A stretch of DNA of 64,000 nucleotides from Pseudomonas asplenii (GCF_001293465.1 NZ_JSYZ01000002.1:373367-437366), one strand, 5' to 3'; counted from the stretch's first letter, positions 43,041 to 58,892 are shown. Translations and numbers: made by a program. Notes: generated from the letters alone by a model not told the origin.

Positions 43041-44306
43041 TTAAAAGTTGCCCTGGACCCAGCGCTTCAGGCGCTCGAATACAGGAGCTTTCTGCTCTTC
43101 ATCGCGATAGTCGTTTCTGTTGCCGCCGTTGTAACCGGACAGGGAAATGCCGTCCGACTGCTTTTGCAGCCCGTACAGCAACAGCCCCACCCCAGTTGAA
43201 TAGATTGGATTGCGGACCACGTCGGACAGCCCCTTGACGGTGTGCGGAACACCCAGGCGGACCGGCATGTGGAAAATTTCTTCGGCCAGCTCGACCGCGC
43301 CTTCCATCTTCGAGGTACCACCGGTCAGCACGATGCCGGCCGGAATCAGGTCTTCGTAGCCGCTGCGGCGCAGCTCGGCCTGGATCAGCGTGAACAGTTC
43401 GTCGTAACGCGGCTCGACCACTTCGGCCAGGGCCTGGCGCGACAGCTCGCGCGGCGGACGATCACCCACGCTCGGGACCTTGATGGTTTCGCCGGCACCG
43501 GCCAGCTTGGCCAGGGCGCAGGCATAGCGGATCTTGATCTCTTCGGCGTACTGGGTCGGAGTGCGCAACGCCATGGCGATATCGTTGGTCACCTGGTCGC
43601 CGGCGATCGGGATCACCGCGGTATGGCGGATCGCACCTTCGGTGAAGATGGCGATGTCGGTGGTACCGCCGCCGATGTCCACCAGGCACACGCCCAGTTC
43701 CTTCTCGTCGTCGGTCAGTACCGAATAGGCCGAGGCCAGCTGTTCGAGGATGATGTCGTCGATTTCCAGACCGCAACGACGTACGCATTTCTCGATGTTC
43801 TGTGCCGCGTTCACCGCACAGGTGACCACGTGGACCTTGGCTTCCAGACGCACGCCGGACATGCCCAGGGGCTCGCGCACGCCTTCCTGGTTGTCGATCA
43901 CGTAGTCCTGCGGCAGGGTGTGCAGTACCCGTTGGTCGGCCGGGATCGCCACGGCCTGGGCCGCATCGAGCACGCGCTCCAGGTCAGCCGAACTGACTTC
44001 GCGATCACGGATGGCGACGATGCCATGGGAGTTCAGGCTGCGGATGTGATTGCCCGCCACGCCGACGAACGCCGAGTGGATCCGGCAGCCGGCCATCAAC
44101 TGCGCCTCTTCCACCGCCCGCTGGATCGACTGAACGGTCGACTCGATATTCACCACCACGCCCTTCTTCAGGCCGCGGGAGGGATGGGTACCGATACCGA
44201 CGATTTCCACTGTGCCATCGGCCGCAACCTCGCCCACCAGCGCCACCACCTTGGAGGTGCCGATATCCAGTCCGACGATCATTTTGCCGCTTTGCACGTT
44301 TGCCAT
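43041..44306 (-). CDS. ftsA: Cell division protein FtsA
   Basis: A 421-residue actin-fold ATPase that anchors FtsZ to the membrane. The phosphate-1 motif IVGLDIGTSKVVALVG opens the protein, IGGGTTDIAIF is the second ATP motif, and the C-terminus (FERLKRWVQGNF) is the amphipathic membrane-targeting helix. The ATG at 44306 was chosen because MANVQSGKMIVGLDIG matches the family; the frame is open further upstream. It lies 14 nt after ftsQ. Confidence 0.97.
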   Translation of the reverse strand: MANVQSGKMIVGLDIGTSKVVALVGEVAADGTVEIVGIGTHPSRGLKKGVVVNIESTVQSIQRAVEEAQLMAGCRIHSAFVGVAGNHIRSLNSHGIVAIRDREVSSADLERVLDAAQAVAIPADQRVLHTLPQDYVIDNQEGVREPLGMSGVRLEAKVHVVTCAVNAAQNIEKCVRRCGLEIDDIILEQLASAYSVLTDDEKELGVCLVDIGGGTTDIAIFTEGAIRHTAVIPIAGDQVTNDIAMALRTPTQYAEEIKIRYACALAKLAGAGETIKVPSVGDRPPRELSRQALAEVVEPRYDELFTLIQAELRRSGYEDLIPAGIVLTGGTSKMEGAVELAEEIFHMPVRLGVPHTVKGLSDVVRNPIYSTGVGLLLYGLQKQSDGISLSGYNGGNRNDYRDEEQKAPVFERLKRWVQGNF

Positions 44307-44320
44307 GGTCCTGCCTCTTC

Positions 44321-45190
44321 TTAATTCTTCGCAACGGCGGGTTTGTCCGCTACGGGTGCCACAGGTTCCCGCCATCCGACGGCCAGGCCGTTGGCGTAGC
44401 GCAGATCGATGCTGGCAATGTTCGTAATCTGTTCTTTCAGCGTTTTTTCATAAATGGCAATGAAACGGCGCATCTTCTCGACCAGATGGTCGCGGCCCAA
44501 CAACAACTGGATGCCCGGCCCCGCGCTGCCCGCGCCGGTGGTCAGGAACCAGCTGCCCCGTTCCCGCAGTTCCAGCCGGGCGATGGAGAACCCCAGCGGG
44601 CGCAACATCTGGCTCAGGACCTGGTACTGCTGCATCACCTGCTGTTGGGCCCGCTGCGGGCCGAACAACTGCGGCAGATGTTCGTAGTTCGCCAGTTCCC
44701 GCGGCGCGAACGCCTGGCCCTGGTTGTTCAGCAGCGCCTCGTCGCCCCAGCGGGCCACCGGCAACTGCTCTTCCAGGCGGATCACCACCTGGTCCGGCCA
44801 GACCCGGCGGACTTCGGCGTGGGCGATCCACGGCATGGTTTCCAGCTCGGCGCGCATACCCGCCAGGTCGATGGTGAAGAAGCTCGCCGCCACGTACGGC
44901 GCGATCCGCTGCTGCACCGCCTGCTGGCTGATGTAGCTCAGGTCGCCCTGAACGTTGATCTTGCTGATCGGCCGATCCGCATAGGGCAGCAGGCGCTGGG
45001 CTCCCTCATAAGTGCCAAAGCCCAGTGCCACCAGCAGGACCGGCCACATCAGGCGCTTCAGGAAGCCGAAATTGGCTTTCGGCAGACGCGCCGACACCGG
45101 CTCCTTGGCCACCATTCGACTGGCGCCCCGCGGCACCGGCTTGTTACGGCCGGAACCGGGTGGCTGATGACGAATCTGCGCGCCGTGCAT
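44321..45190 (-). CDS. ftsQ: Cell division protein FtsQ
   Basis: A 289-residue bitopic divisome protein. A basic cytoplasmic tail and one membrane helix (near [18 protein letters not shown]) are followed by a POTRA domain ([25 protein letters not shown]) and the beta domain, with the family motif [24 protein letters not shown]. It binds FtsB/FtsL in the periplasm. It starts 6 nt after ddlB. Confidence 0.95.
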   Translation of the reverse strand: MHGAQIRHQPPGSGRNKPVPRGASRMVAKEPVSARLPKANFGFLKRLMWPVLLVALGFGTYEGAQRLLPYADRPISKINVQGDLSYISQQAVQQRIAPYVAASFFTIDLAGMRAELETMPWIAHAEVRRVWPDQVVIRLEEQLPVARWGDEALLNNQGQAFAPRELANYEHLPQLFGPQRAQQQVMQQYQVLSQMLRPLGFSIARLELRERGSWFLTTGAGSAGPGIQLLLGRDHLVEKMRRFIAIYEKTLKEQITNIASIDLRYANGLAVGWREPVAPVADKPAVAKN

Positions 45191-45196
45191 GGCTCG

Positions 45197-47614
<2,418 letters not shown>

Positions 47615-47622
<8 letters not shown>

Positions 47623-48685
47623 GGGCCACCTCCAGGCAGATCTCGACGACGGTGCGGGTAGCATCGGGCTTGGCCAGGCGGCGTGCGGTGCTCGCCATGG
47701 TGTTCAGTCGTTCCGGTTGCATCAAAACCTCTGTCAGGCGTGCCGCCAGATCGGCGGCGCCAGTCGTTCTTTGCGGCAGCAGGAAGGCAGCGCCCTCCCC
47801 GGCCAAATATTCGGCATTGCGGGTCTGGTGGTCGTCGATCGCATGGGGCAGAGGCACCAGCAACGAGGGCAGACCGGCAGCAGCCAGTTCACTGACGGTC
47901 AAGGCGCCTGCGCGACAGACCACCAGGTCGGCCCAGCCATAGGCTTGGGCCATGTCCTTGATAAAGGGCGCCACCTGCGCCTCGACACCCGCCGCCTGGT
48001 AGCGTTCGGCGGTCACTTGGTCGTGGTTGCGACCGGCCTGGTGGAAAACCTCCGGGCGGTACTCGGCCGGTACCTGGGCCAGGGCCTCGGGCAGCAGCTT
48101 GTTCAACGGTTCGGCGCCAAGGCTGCCACCGAGGATCAGCAGGCGTGCCGGACGGCCGCCCAGGGCCTGGCGCGGAGTCTCCAGGAACAGCTCCGGGCGC
48201 ACCGGGTTGCCAGTGGTACGACGCTTGTCCGAGGCGCCGAAGGTATTCGGGAAAGCTTCGCAGACCCGTGCCGCCAGCGGCACCAGCAGCCGATTGGCGG
48301 TACCCGCCACGGCATTCTGCTCGTGCACGATCACCGGAACGCCAGCCAGGCGCGCGGCGACCCCACCAGGACCGGTGACATAACCACCAAAGCCCAGCAC
48401 GCAGACCGGCTTCAGTTGGCGGATCACCTTGCGCGCCTGCCAGATCGCCCGCAGCAGCACGAACGGCGCCTTGAGCAGCGACAGCTTGCTCTTGCCACGC
48501 AGGCCGGCGACGTTGATCAGGTGCAGCGGCAACCCGGCATTGGGCACCAGTTCGTTTTCGATACCGCGCGGCGTGCCCAGCCAGTGCACGGTGAAGCCCC
48601 GCGCCTGGAACTCGCGGGCACACGCCAGCGCCGGGAACACGTGGCCGCCGGTGCCGCCGGCCATGATCAGCACGTTAGCGGCCAT
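47615..48685 (-). CDS. murG: UDP-GlcNAc transferase, lipid II synthase
   Basis: A 356-residue GT-B glycosyltransferase that converts lipid I to lipid II at the inner face of the membrane. It shows the glycine loop [19 protein letters not shown], the second glycine segment [11 protein letters not shown], and the donor-site motif [26 protein letters not shown]. The ATG at 48685 starts the canonical N-terminus with an AGGA site upstream, and it overlaps the ftsW end by 11 nt. Confidence 0.97.
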
Positions 48686-49889
48686 AGGGAGTGTCCTCCG
48701 CAAAGTCGCTTTCATCGAATTCCATCTCTTCGCTGCCCAGGTGGGTTCGACTCTCCCACTCGATGCGCAGCAACAGGCCGAGACAGGCGCAGCAGATCAC
48801 CAGGGAGCTGCCACCGTAGCTGAGGAACGGCAGGGTCAGGCCCTTGGTCGGCAGCAGGCCGACGTTCACGCCGATGTTGATCAGGAACTGGCCGATCCAC
48901 AGGAACGCCAGGCCGTAGGCCATGTAGGCGGCAAAGAACTGCTTGGCCTTCTCCGCCCACAGGCCGATGTACATGGCCCGCACGCTGACGAACACGAACA
49001 GTGCGACAGTGCACAGCGAGCCCACCGCACCCAGCTCTTCGGCGAGTACGGAGAACACGAAGTCGGTATGGGCTTCGGGCAGGTAGAACTGCTTCTGCAC
49101 GCTGTTGCCCAGGCCGACCCCCAGCCACTCGCCACGACCGAAGGCGATCAGCGCCTGGGTCAGCTGGTAGCCGGAACCGAACTGGTCGGCCCAGGGGTCG
49201 GTGAAGGTGGTCAGACGGGCCATCCGGTAGGGTTGCGCCTTGATCAGCACCACCACCGCGACTACGGCCAGCAACACCATCAAGCCGAAGCGCAACAGCC
49301 CGACGCCGCCGAGGAACAGCATTGCCGCCGCTGCCCCCATCATCACCACGGTGGCCCCGAAGTCCGGTTCCATCAGCAACAGGCCGGCCATCGGCAGCAG
49401 CACGACGAACGGCTTGAAGAAGCCCATCCAGCTCTCGCGCACTTCCTTCTGTCGGCGCACCAGGTAGCCGGCGAGGTAGATCACCACGAACACCTTGGCG
49501 ATTTCCGAAGGCTGCACGTTGAAGAAACTGAACCCGATCCAGCGCATCGAACCGTTCACTTCACGGCCGATACCCGGCAGCAGCACCATCACCAGCAGGC
49601 CGAAGGCGCCCACCAGCATCATGAAGCCCATGCGCTGCCAGGTGGCGATCGGTACCATCATCGTGGCGATGCAGGCGCCCACGCCGATGACCAGATAGAT
49701 CAGGTGGCGGATCATGTGGTACAGCGCGTTGCCCGATTGCACGGCAGCCACTTCGGAGGATGCCGAGGTGATCATCACCAGGCCGAGGCCGAGTAGCGCC
49801 AGGCAGCCGGCGAGCATCGGGAAATCGACGTCGACACCACGCCCGGTGATGATCGGCGACGGATACGGCTTGAGGATATTGAAATTCAT
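48675..49889 (-). CDS. ftsW: Peptidoglycan glycosyltransferase FtsW
   Basis: A 404-residue SEDS-family polymerase with about ten membrane helices that works with FtsI in septal peptidoglycan synthesis. Typical segments include MLAGCLALLGLGLVMITSASS, VQPSEIAKVFVVIYLAGYL, MEPDFGATVVM (with the catalytic-type aspartate), and GLTLPFLSYGGSSL. It overlaps murD by 4 nt. Confidence 0.97.
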   Translation of the reverse strand: MNFNILKPYPSPIITGRGVDVDFPMLAGCLALLGLGLVMITSASSEVAAVQSGNALYHMIRHLIYLVIGVGACIATMMVPIATWQRMGFMMLVGAFGLLVMVLLPGIGREVNGSMRWIGFSFFNVQPSEIAKVFVVIYLAGYLVRRQKEVRESWMGFFKPFVVLLPMAGLLLMEPDFGATVVMMGAAAAMLFLGGVGLLRFGLMVLLAVVAVVVLIKAQPYRMARLTTFTDPWADQFGSGYQLTQALIAFGRGEWLGVGLGNSVQKQFYLPEAHTDFVFSVLAEELGAVGSLCTVALFVFVSVRAMYIGLWAEKAKQFFAAYMAYGLAFLWIGQFLINIGVNVGLLPTKGLTLPFLSYGGSSLVICCACLGLLLRIEWESRTHLGSEEMEFDESDFAEDTPYGR

Positions 49890-51232
49890 GCCAAGCCCTC
49901 CACGGCACTGGCGAACAGGCGCCCGCGCTCTTCGAAGTTCCTGAACATGTCGAGGCTGGCGCAGGCTGGCGACAACAGCACGGCATCGCCGTCCCGGGCC
50001 AGCTCGGCGCTACGCCGCACCGCTTCGTCCAGGGTCTGCACACGAATCAATGGCACTTCGTCACCCAGCGCCCGGGCCAGCAGTTCGGCATCGCGGCCCA
50101 GCAGGACCACCGCCCGGCAGTGGGCCGCAACCGGCGCACGCAGGGCGGAAAAATCCGCGCCCTTGCCGTCGCCGCCGGCGACCAGCACCAGCTTGCCGTC
50201 GATATCGGCTCCCAGGCCCTCGATGGCCGCCAGCGCGGCACCGACGTTGGTGGCCTTGGAGTCGTTGTAGTAGTTCACGCCGTTGTGCTCGCGCACCCAT
50301 TGGCAGCGGTGTTCGAGGCCGCCGAAGGTGCGCAGGCTCGACAGCATCGCGTCGAACGGCAACCCCACGGCATGCCCCAGCGCCAACGCGGCCAAGGCGT
50401 TGGACTGGTTATGGGCACCACGGATCTTCAGTTCGCGCACCGGCATCAGGTTCTGGAACTCGAAGGCCAGGTATTTCTCGCCGCCTTCCTCGCGCAGGCC
50501 GAAAGCCTTGAAGTCCGGCTTGCCCAGACCGAAGGTCCAGCAGGGCAGGCCTTCGCTCATCAGCGGCCGGGACAGGGCGTCCTGGCGGTTGACCACCACC
50601 TGCTTCGCTCCGCGGAAGATCCGGTGCTTGGCCAGGTGATAGGCCGGCAGGCCGCTGTAGCGGTCCATGTGGTCTTCGCTGATGTTGAGCACGGTCGCCA
50701 CCGCAGCGTTCAACTGGTCGGTGGTTTCCAGCTGGAAGCTCGACAGCTCCAGCACATACAGTTCGATATCGTCGCCGAGCAGGTCCAGCGCCGGGGTGCC
50801 GAGGTTGCCACCGACCGCCACGCGCTTGCCGGCAGCAGCCGCCATTTCGCCCACCAGGGTGGTCACGGTGCTCTTGGCGTTGGAGCCGGTGATCGCGACG
50901 ATCGGCGCCTTCGCGTTACGCGCGAACAGCTCGATATCGCCGGACAGTTTCACGCCACGGGCCGCAGCCGCCTGCAACGCCGGGGTCGCCAGGGCCAGGC
51001 CCGGGCTCACGTAGAGTTCGTCGGCACGGCAGAGAAACTCGACATCCAGCTCGCCACAACGCACTTCCACCTGAGGGTAGTCACGGCGCAGCGTGGCCAG
51101 CTCCGGTGGATTCTCCCGCGTATCGGCCACCGCAAAGGCAACGCCCCGGTTCGCCAGGAAGCGAACCAGGGACATGCCGCTCTTGCCGAGGCCGACAACG
51201 ATGCGGAAGTGGTCAGAAGCGATCAGCGACAC
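49886..51232 (-). CDS. murD: UDP-N-acetylmuramoylalanine--D-glutamate ligase
   Basis: A 448-residue Mur ligase that adds D-glutamate. The N-terminal dinucleotide-type loop RIVVGLGKSGMSLVRFL, the ATP loop AITGSNAKSTVTTLVGEM and the NISEDHMDRYSG segment are all present. It lies 5 nt after mraY. Confidence 0.97.
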   Translation of the reverse strand: MSLIASDHFRIVVGLGKSGMSLVRFLANRGVAFAVADTRENPPELATLRRDYPQVEVRCGELDVEFLCRADELYVSPGLALATPALQAAAARGVKLSGDIELFARNAKAPIVAITGSNAKSTVTTLVGEMAAAAGKRVAVGGNLGTPALDLLGDDIELYVLELSSFQLETTDQLNAAVATVLNISEDHMDRYSGLPAYHLAKHRIFRGAKQVVVNRQDALSRPLMSEGLPCWTFGLGKPDFKAFGLREEGGEKYLAFEFQNLMPVRELKIRGAHNQSNALAALALGHAVGLPFDAMLSSLRTFGGLEHRCQWVREHNGVNYYNDSKATNVGAALAAIEGLGADIDGKLVLVAGGDGKGADFSALRAPVAAHCRAVVLLGRDAELLARALGDEVPLIRVQTLDEAVRRSAELARDGDAVLLSPACASLDMFRNFEERGRLFASAVEGLA

Positions 51233-51237
51233 GGGTT

Positions 51238-52320
51238 CTACCTCAGCTTCAGGGTGGCAAGGCCGATCAGCACCAGAATCACGGTGATGATCCAGAACCG
51301 GACGATCACGCGTGGCTCAGGCCAGCCCTTGAGTTCAAAGTGGTGGTGAATCGGTGCCATGCGGAACACCCGGCGACCGGTCATCTTGAAGGAAGCGACC
51401 TGGATGACCACCGACAGGGTCTCCATGACGAACACCCCGCCCATGATGAACAGGACGATTTCCTGGCGAACGATCACCGCGATGGTGCCCAGGGCCGCGC
51501 CCAGCGCCAGGGCGCCGACATCGCCCATGAAAACCTGGGCCGGATAGGTGTTGAACCAGAGGAAGCCCAGGCCGGCACCGATGAGCGCACCACAGAACAC
51601 AATCAGCTCACCGGCGCCCGGTACGTAGGGGATCAGCAGATATTCGGCGAACTTCACGTTACCCGACAGGTAGCAGAAGATACCCAGTGCACCACCGACC
51701 ATCACCGTCGGCATGATCGCCAGGCCGTCGAGACCGTCGGTCAGGTTGACCGCGTTGCTCGAACCGACGATCACGAAATAGGTCAGGACCACGAAGCCCA
51801 CGCCCAGAGGAATGCTGACATCCTTGAGCATCGGCACGATCAGGGTGGTTTCCACCGGGGTCTGCGCGGTCATGAACAGGAAGATCGCCGCCCCCAGGCC
51901 GAACACCGACTGCCAGAAATACTTCCAGCGGCTTGGCAGCCCACGGGAGTTCTTCTCGATCACCTTGCGATAGTCGTCGACCCAGCCGATGGCGCCGAAC
52001 AGCAGGGTGACCAGCAGCACCACCCAGACATAACGGTTATGCAGGTCCGCCCACAGCAGGGTGCTGACGCCAATGGACGACAGGATCAGCGCGCCTCCCA
52101 TGGTCGGCGTGCCGGACTTGGAGAGGTGCGATTGCGGGCCGTCATTGCGAACTGCCTGGCCGATCTGCAGGTTCTGCAAGGTACGAATCATCCACGGGCC
52201 CAGGAACAGCGACAGAGACAACGCGGTCAGCACCCCGAGAATCCCGCGCAGGGTCAGGTACTGGAAGACCGCGAAGCCTTTGTAGAACTGTTGCAGGTAC
52301 TCCGCTAGCAGCAGCAGCAT
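51238..52320 (-). CDS. mraY: Phospho-N-acetylmuramoyl-pentapeptide transferase
   Basis: A 360-residue enzyme with about ten membrane helices that makes lipid I from undecaprenyl phosphate and UDP-MurNAc-pentapeptide. Catalytic aspartates lie in [12 protein letters not shown] and [13 protein letters not shown], and the HHHFE-type motif is seen as [12 protein letters not shown]. The ATG at 52320 overlaps the murF stop (TAATG). Confidence 0.97.
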   Translation of the reverse strand: MLLLLAEYLQQFYKGFAVFQYLTLRGILGVLTALSLSLFLGPWMIRTLQNLQIGQAVRNDGPQSHLSKSGTPTMGGALILSSIGVSTLLWADLHNRYVWVVLLVTLLFGAIGWVDDYRKVIEKNSRGLPSRWKYFWQSVFGLGAAIFLFMTAQTPVETTLIVPMLKDVSIPLGVGFVVLTYFVIVGSSNAVNLTDGLDGLAIMPTVMVGGALGIFCYLSGNVKFAEYLLIPYVPGAGELIVFCGALIGAGLGFLWFNTYPAQVFMGDVGALALGAALGTIAVIVRQEIVLFIMGGVFVMETLSVVIQVASFKMTGRRVFRMAPIHHHFELKGWPEPRVIVRFWIITVILVLIGLATLKLR

Positions 52321-53699
52321 TAATGCGTCTCTCCCTTGATATGAGGCGCAGGCCCGCACAGGGCCGCCACGATGTTTTCCATCGCCGCGCTGCGCGAACC
52401 CTTGATCAAAATGGTGGTATTGGTGTCTTGCTCGGCGCCAAGCGCCTCGATCAGATCGGCCTGAGTGGCGAAATGACGAGCGTTTTGGCCAAATGCGTCG
52501 ACGGCGTGGGCCATCATCGGTCCCACCGCGTACAGCGCGGAAACCTTGCCTGAGGCGTAAGCCCCTACTTCACGATGCCCCTGCTCCGCCCACTCGCCCA
52601 ACTCGCCGATATCTCCGAGCACCAGAACGGTGCGGCCGGAAAAGCCGGCGAGTATATCAACGGCAGCGCACATTGAGGTGGGGTTCGCGTTGTAGGTATC
52701 GTCAATCACGCGAATGCCATTGATTGCCAATTGCGCCACCGTCCGGCCCTTGACCGGCTGGACCGCTTCCAGCCCGGCGACGATGCCCGGCAGGGACACG
52801 CCCAGCGCATGGGCGGCGGCGGCGGCGGCCAGGGCATTGGCCACGTTGTGCGTGCCCAGCAGGTTCAGTTGAACCGGTGCCGAGCCGTCGGGAGCGTGCA
52901 GCTCGAATTGCGGGCAGCCGCGTGGATCGCGGGAAACCGCGCGGGCGTGGAAATCGGCGCTGTCATTGTCCAGGGCAAAGCTCAGCACCTTGCGGGCGCC
53001 AGCCCGGACCTTCCAGATCGGGAAGGCCTTGTCGTCCAGGTTGAGTACGGCAGTACCGTCGGCCTGCAGCCCTTCGATGATTTCGCCCTTGGCCTCGACG
53101 ATTTTCTCGGGGCCACCGAACTCGCCGACATGGGCGGTTCCGGCGTTATTCAGGATCGCGACATGTGGCCTGGTCATGGCGACGGTGTAGGCGATCTCGC
53201 CAATACGCGAAGCACCCAGTTCGATCACCGCGGCACTGTGCTCCGGCGCCAGTTCGAGCAAGGTCAGCGGCACGCCCAGATCGTTGTTCAGGTTGCCCCG
53301 GGTCGCCAGGACCAGGCCACGGGTACGCAGAATGCTCGCCAGCATTTCCTTGACCGTGGTCTTGCCGCTGGAACCGGTAACCGCCGCCACCGGCTGCTTG
53401 AACAGTGCCCGATTCAGCGCCCCAAGCTGCCCCAGGGCCAGGCGGGTATCACGAACCACCAGTTGCGGCAGTTGGCTGCCGGCCACCTCGCGCTCCACCA
53501 GCGCTGCGACGGCGCCCTTGGTCGCCACGTCGTCCAGGTAATCATGCCCATCGAAACGCGGCCCGGTCAGGGCAACGAACAGTTGCCCAGGCTGAATCGA
53601 CCGGCTGTCGATACTCACCCCGGAGAAACTGGCATCGGCCGCACTCAGGCGACCGGACAAGGCATTGGCGACCTCACTCAATTTCATGGCTTCAAGCAT
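52320..53699 (-). CDS. murF: UDP-MurNAc-tripeptide--D-alanyl-D-alanine ligase
   Basis: A 459-residue Mur ligase that adds D-Ala-D-Ala. The ATP loop is [18 protein letters not shown], and the central [12 protein letters not shown] segment and NANPTSM motif fit MurF. The ATG at 53699 has GGGAGG 6 nt upstream and overlaps the murE stop by 8 nt; the internal ATG at 53687 has no such site. Confidence 0.96.
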   Translation of the reverse strand: MLEAMKLSEVANALSGRLSAADASFSGVSIDSRSIQPGQLFVALTGPRFDGHDYLDDVATKGAVAALVEREVAGSQLPQLVVRDTRLALGQLGALNRALFKQPVAAVTGSSGKTTVKEMLASILRTRGLVLATRGNLNNDLGVPLTLLELAPEHSAAVIELGASRIGEIAYTVAMTRPHVAILNNAGTAHVGEFGGPEKIVEAKGEIIEGLQADGTAVLNLDDKAFPIWKVRAGARKVLSFALDNDSADFHARAVSRDPRGCPQFELHAPDGSAPVQLNLLGTHNVANALAAAAAAHALGVSLPGIVAGLEAVQPVKGRTVAQLAINGIRVIDDTYNANPTSMCAAVDILAGFSGRTVLVLGDIGELGEWAEQGHREVGAYASGKVSALYAVGPMMAHAVDAFGQNARHFATQADLIEALGAEQDTNTTILIKGSRSAAMENIVAALCGPAPHIKGETH

Positions 53700-55154
53700 T
53701 GGCGGCCTCCCAGGCATCCAGAGCCTTGGCGGCTTCGACCAGATCGGAGAAGGCGTGGCGCACGCCGTTGATCTCCTGGTAATCCTCATGCCCCTTGCCG
53801 GCCAGGACGAGCACGTCGTCGGCACTGGCAGCGGCAATCAGCTCGGCAATCGCCAGGCCACGACCGGACACGAAACGCACGGCATCAGGGGTACTGAAGC
53901 CCGGACGGATATCGTCGAAGATCTGCTGGGGATCCTCGGTGCGCGGGTTGTCGTCGGTCACCAGCACGCTGTCGGCCAGACGCTCGGCCAGTTCGGCCAT
54001 CAGCGGGCGCTTGCCGCGATCGCGGTCGCCGCCACAGCCAAACAGGCAACGCAACTGCCCCTTGGCATGCGGGCGCAAGGCCAACAGGACCTTTTCCAGG
54101 GCATCCGGGGTGTGTGCATAGTCAACCACCACCAGCGGGCGCGTGCCGCCACCCAGACGCTGCATGCGGCCGGCCGGGCCTTCCAGTTGCGGCAACACCC
54201 GCAGGATTTCATCCAGGGCGTAATCCAGCCCTAGCAAGGCGCCCACGGCTGCCAGGACGTTGCTCAGGTTGAAGCGGCCGAGCAGCGTGCTGCGCAAATG
54301 ATGTTCGCCCTGCGGGGTCACCAGCGTCGCGCGCACCCCCTCGTCACCGAACTGGGCGTCCCGGCAATACAGGTGGGCACTGCTGTCCTGCAGGCTGTAG
54401 GTGATCAACCGCGATTCGTGCTCGCCAGTTGCCAACCGCCGGCCGAAGTCGTCGTCGAGGTTGATCACCCGGCAACGCAGGTTGGCCCAATCGAACAGCT
54501 TGGCCTTGGCCGCACCATAGGCTTCCATGGTGCCGTGATAATCGAGATGGTCGCGCGAGAGATTGGTCAGCACCGCCACGTCGAAGGCCAGGGCACTGAC
54601 CCGGCCCTGATCCAGGCCGTGGGAGGAAACCTCCATGGCCACGGCCCTGGCACCGGCGTTCCTCAGGTCGGCCAGGGTCGCCTGCACGGCGATCGGATCC
54701 GGCGTGGTCAGCATGCCGCTGTTCAGCGCGCCATGAAACCCGCTGCCCAGGGTGCCGAGAATCCCGCAGCGCTGACCAAGCAGGTCGAGGGCCTGGGCCA
54801 CCAGTTGGCTGACGCTGGTCTTGCCATTGGTACCGGTGACACCCACCAGGTTCAGTTGCCGGCTCGGCTCGCCATAGAAGCGTCCGGCGATCTCCGACAA
54901 CTGCGCCGCCAGGCCCTTGACCGGAATCAGCGGGACATCGGTGATCGGCAGCACGGTAGCGCCCTGGGCTTCATAGGCAACCGCCGCCGCCCCACGCTGC
55001 AGCGCATCGGCGATATGGTTACGGCCGTCGACCTTGCCACCCGGCACCGCCAGGAACAGGTCACCGGCGCGCACCTTGCGGCTGTCGAGCGCCAGCTCGC
55101 GAATCAGCAGATCGCGACCGGCATGAGGGAAAATCTTGTTCAGGCTCAGGGACA

Positions 55155-55155
<1 letters not shown>
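53692..55155 (-). CDS. murE: UDP-MurNAc-L-Ala-D-Glu--meso-diaminopimelate ligase
   Basis: A 487-residue Mur ligase that adds the third residue of the stem peptide. The ATP loop is VTGTNGKTSVSQLVAQAL, and the DNPRTEDP motif near the C-terminus marks specificity for meso-diaminopimelate rather than lysine. The ATG overlaps the ftsI stop by one base (TAATG). Confidence 0.97.
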
Positions 55156-57180
<2,025 letters not shown>

Positions 57181-57184
<4 letters not shown>

Positions 57185-58128
57185 CGCAATTTCTCCGCGA
57201 CACGCATGACGGCACTACGGGCACGCGGGTTGGCCTTGAGCTCGGCATCGGAGGCGAACCGGGCCTTGCCGTGCACCTTGATGCGCGGTTCGAATGCCTG
57301 GTGGCGGACCGGCAGGTTACGCGGCAGGTTGTCTTCCTCGCCCTTGACCAGGCGGCGCATGAACAGCTTGACGATGCGGTCTTCCAGCGAGTGGAAGCTG
57401 ATCACCACCAGGCGACCGCCGACTTCGAGGGCGTCCAGCGCTGCTTCGAGGCCGGCTTCGAGATCGCCCAGCTCATTGTTGACGTGAATGCGCAGGCCCT
57501 GGAACGCCCGGGTCGCCGGGTTCTTGCCCTTCTCCCAGGCCGGGTTGGCGACCTTGAGCACCTCGGCCAGATCGGCCGTGCGCTCGAAAGGCCTGATTTC
57601 ACGACGCTCGACCACGGCACGGGCCATGCGACCGGCGAAACGCTCCTCGCCGTACTCCTTGAAGACCCGGGCAATTTCCTCCACCGGCGCGGTGGCGATG
57701 AACTCGGCGGCACTGATCCCCCGCGAAGGGTCCATGCGCATGTCCAGCGGACCGTCATTCATGAAGCTGAAGCCGCGCTGCGGGTCATCCAGCTGTGGCG
57801 AGGAAACGCCCAGGTCGAGCAGGATGCCATTGACCTTGCCCGCCATCTGCCGCTCGGCGACCTCCGCCCCCAGCTCGGCAAAGCTGCGCTGCACAACGAC
57901 AAAGCGGCCGTCTTCGGCCGCTAGCGCTTGCCCGGTGGCAATCGCCTGTGGATCCTTGTCGAAACCCAGAAGTCGGCCATCAGGTCCGAGTCGGCTGAGA
58001 ATCAGGCGGCTATGCCCGCCCCGACCGAAGGTGCCATCCAGATAGCAGCCATCAGGGCGTACGGCGAGAGCCTCGACGGCTTCGTCAAGCAGTACGGTGA
58101 TGTGGTTAAAGCCGCTATCAATAGTCAC
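57181..58128 (-). CDS. rsmH: 16S rRNA (cytosine(1402)-N4)-methyltransferase
   Basis: A 315-residue SAM-dependent methyltransferase (mraW) that modifies C1402 of 16S rRNA. Motifs include [29 protein letters not shown], and [18 protein letters not shown], and the C-terminus [15 protein letters not shown] is typical. It is second in the cluster and overlaps mraZ by 4 nt. Its partner RsmI, which methylates the 2'-OH of the same nucleotide, is encoded nearby. Confidence 0.97.
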
Positions 58129-58580
58129 AGGATCAGATCACGCAGTTCATCAGGCATCGCGCCCGGTTGTTGAATGGCCGCCAGGTCCGCTGCAGCAACA
58201 GCATTCCAGGCGTCCTCGTCCCACAGTTGAAACTTGTTCAGTTGGCCCACCAGCATCGCGCGCTTGTCCAGCTTCGCGTACTCACGCAGGCGCGGCGGCA
58301 CCAGAAAACGACCACTGCCATCGAGTTCGAGATCGACGGCATTACCAATCAGCAAACGCTGCAGACGGCGGTTCTCTTCCCGCAACGACGGCAGCGCACG
58401 CAACTTGGTCTCAATCAGTTCCCACTCGTCGAGTGGATATACACATAAGCAGGGATCGACCGCATCGATGGTGACGATCAGTTGTCCGGAACTACGCGAA
58501 TCGAGCTCGTCACGGTACCGACTCGGCATGGCGAGACGGCCCTTGGCATCGAGACTGATAGCGTTGGCTCCGCGAAACAC
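58125..58580 (-). CDS. mraZ: Transcriptional regulator MraZ
   Basis: A 151-residue AbrB-like DNA-binding protein with two SpoVT/MraZ repeats ([25 protein letters not shown] and [21 protein letters not shown]). It represses the division cluster by binding repeats near its own promoter. The start is a GTG at 58580 with GGAG about 10 nt upstream. Three evenly spaced AAGTGG repeats lie 43-68 nt upstream of the start codon. Confidence 0.95.
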   Translation of the reverse strand: MFRGANAISLDAKGRLAMPSRYRDELDSRSSGQLIVTIDAVDPCLCVYPLDEWELIETKLRALPSLREENRRLQRLLIGNAVDLELDGSGRFLVPPRLREYAKLDKRAMLVGQLNKFQLWDEDAWNAVAAADLAAIQQPGAMPDELRDLIL

Positions 58581-58622
58581 AGCTGCGTTTCTCCAAATAT
58601 TAGCGTTTTACGTCCAAAAAAC

Positions 58623-58648
58623 CCACTTCATGCCACTTTCCTCCACTT
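58623..58648 (-). promoter_or_regulatory. MraZ operator: three AAGTGG repeats at 10-bp spacing
   Basis: On the minus strand AAGTGG occurs at 58643-58648, 58633-58638 and 58623-58628, exactly 10 bp apart. This matches the pattern of TGG-containing repeats with 5-nt spacers bound by MraZ in other bacteria. The repeats lie just downstream of the -10 element, a position suited to repression. Confidence 0.8.
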
Positions 58649-58654
58649 GCGCAC

Positions 58655-58684
58655 ACTATAGGAATGCGCCCACCACACCGTCAA
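58655..58684 (-). promoter_or_regulatory. Sigma-70 promoter of the division cluster
   Basis: TTGACG at 58679-58684 and TATAGT at 58655-58660 are separated by 18 bp on the minus strand. Transcription would start just before the MraZ repeats, giving a leader of about 70 nt to mraZ. Confidence 0.7.
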
Positions 58685-58892
58685 GGCACGGTCTTAAGGA
58701 AAACCCTTACAGAACGGAGATTTAGGAGCGTAAAAGGAGACTTTGCGAGAATTTGGAGAGGTTTCTTCCGGGCAAACTCGACTCGCCTCAGAAACTTGAG
58801 GTCAGAAGTTAAAGTAGTTTGTTAAGACTAAGATTTTTTCGATATTACAAATGCGCTTCTGCCAGCGATTGCGGGCAGGGAGGGGAAAAAGT
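58685..58892. other. Gap between rnpB 3' end and the division-cluster promoter
   Basis: About 208 nt with no gene. Next to rnpB lies the minus-strand T-rich sequence CTTTTTCCCC that probably ends the RNA. The stretch at 58805-58855 is AT-rich and could carry an additional upstream promoter, but none was assigned. Confidence 0.4.
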
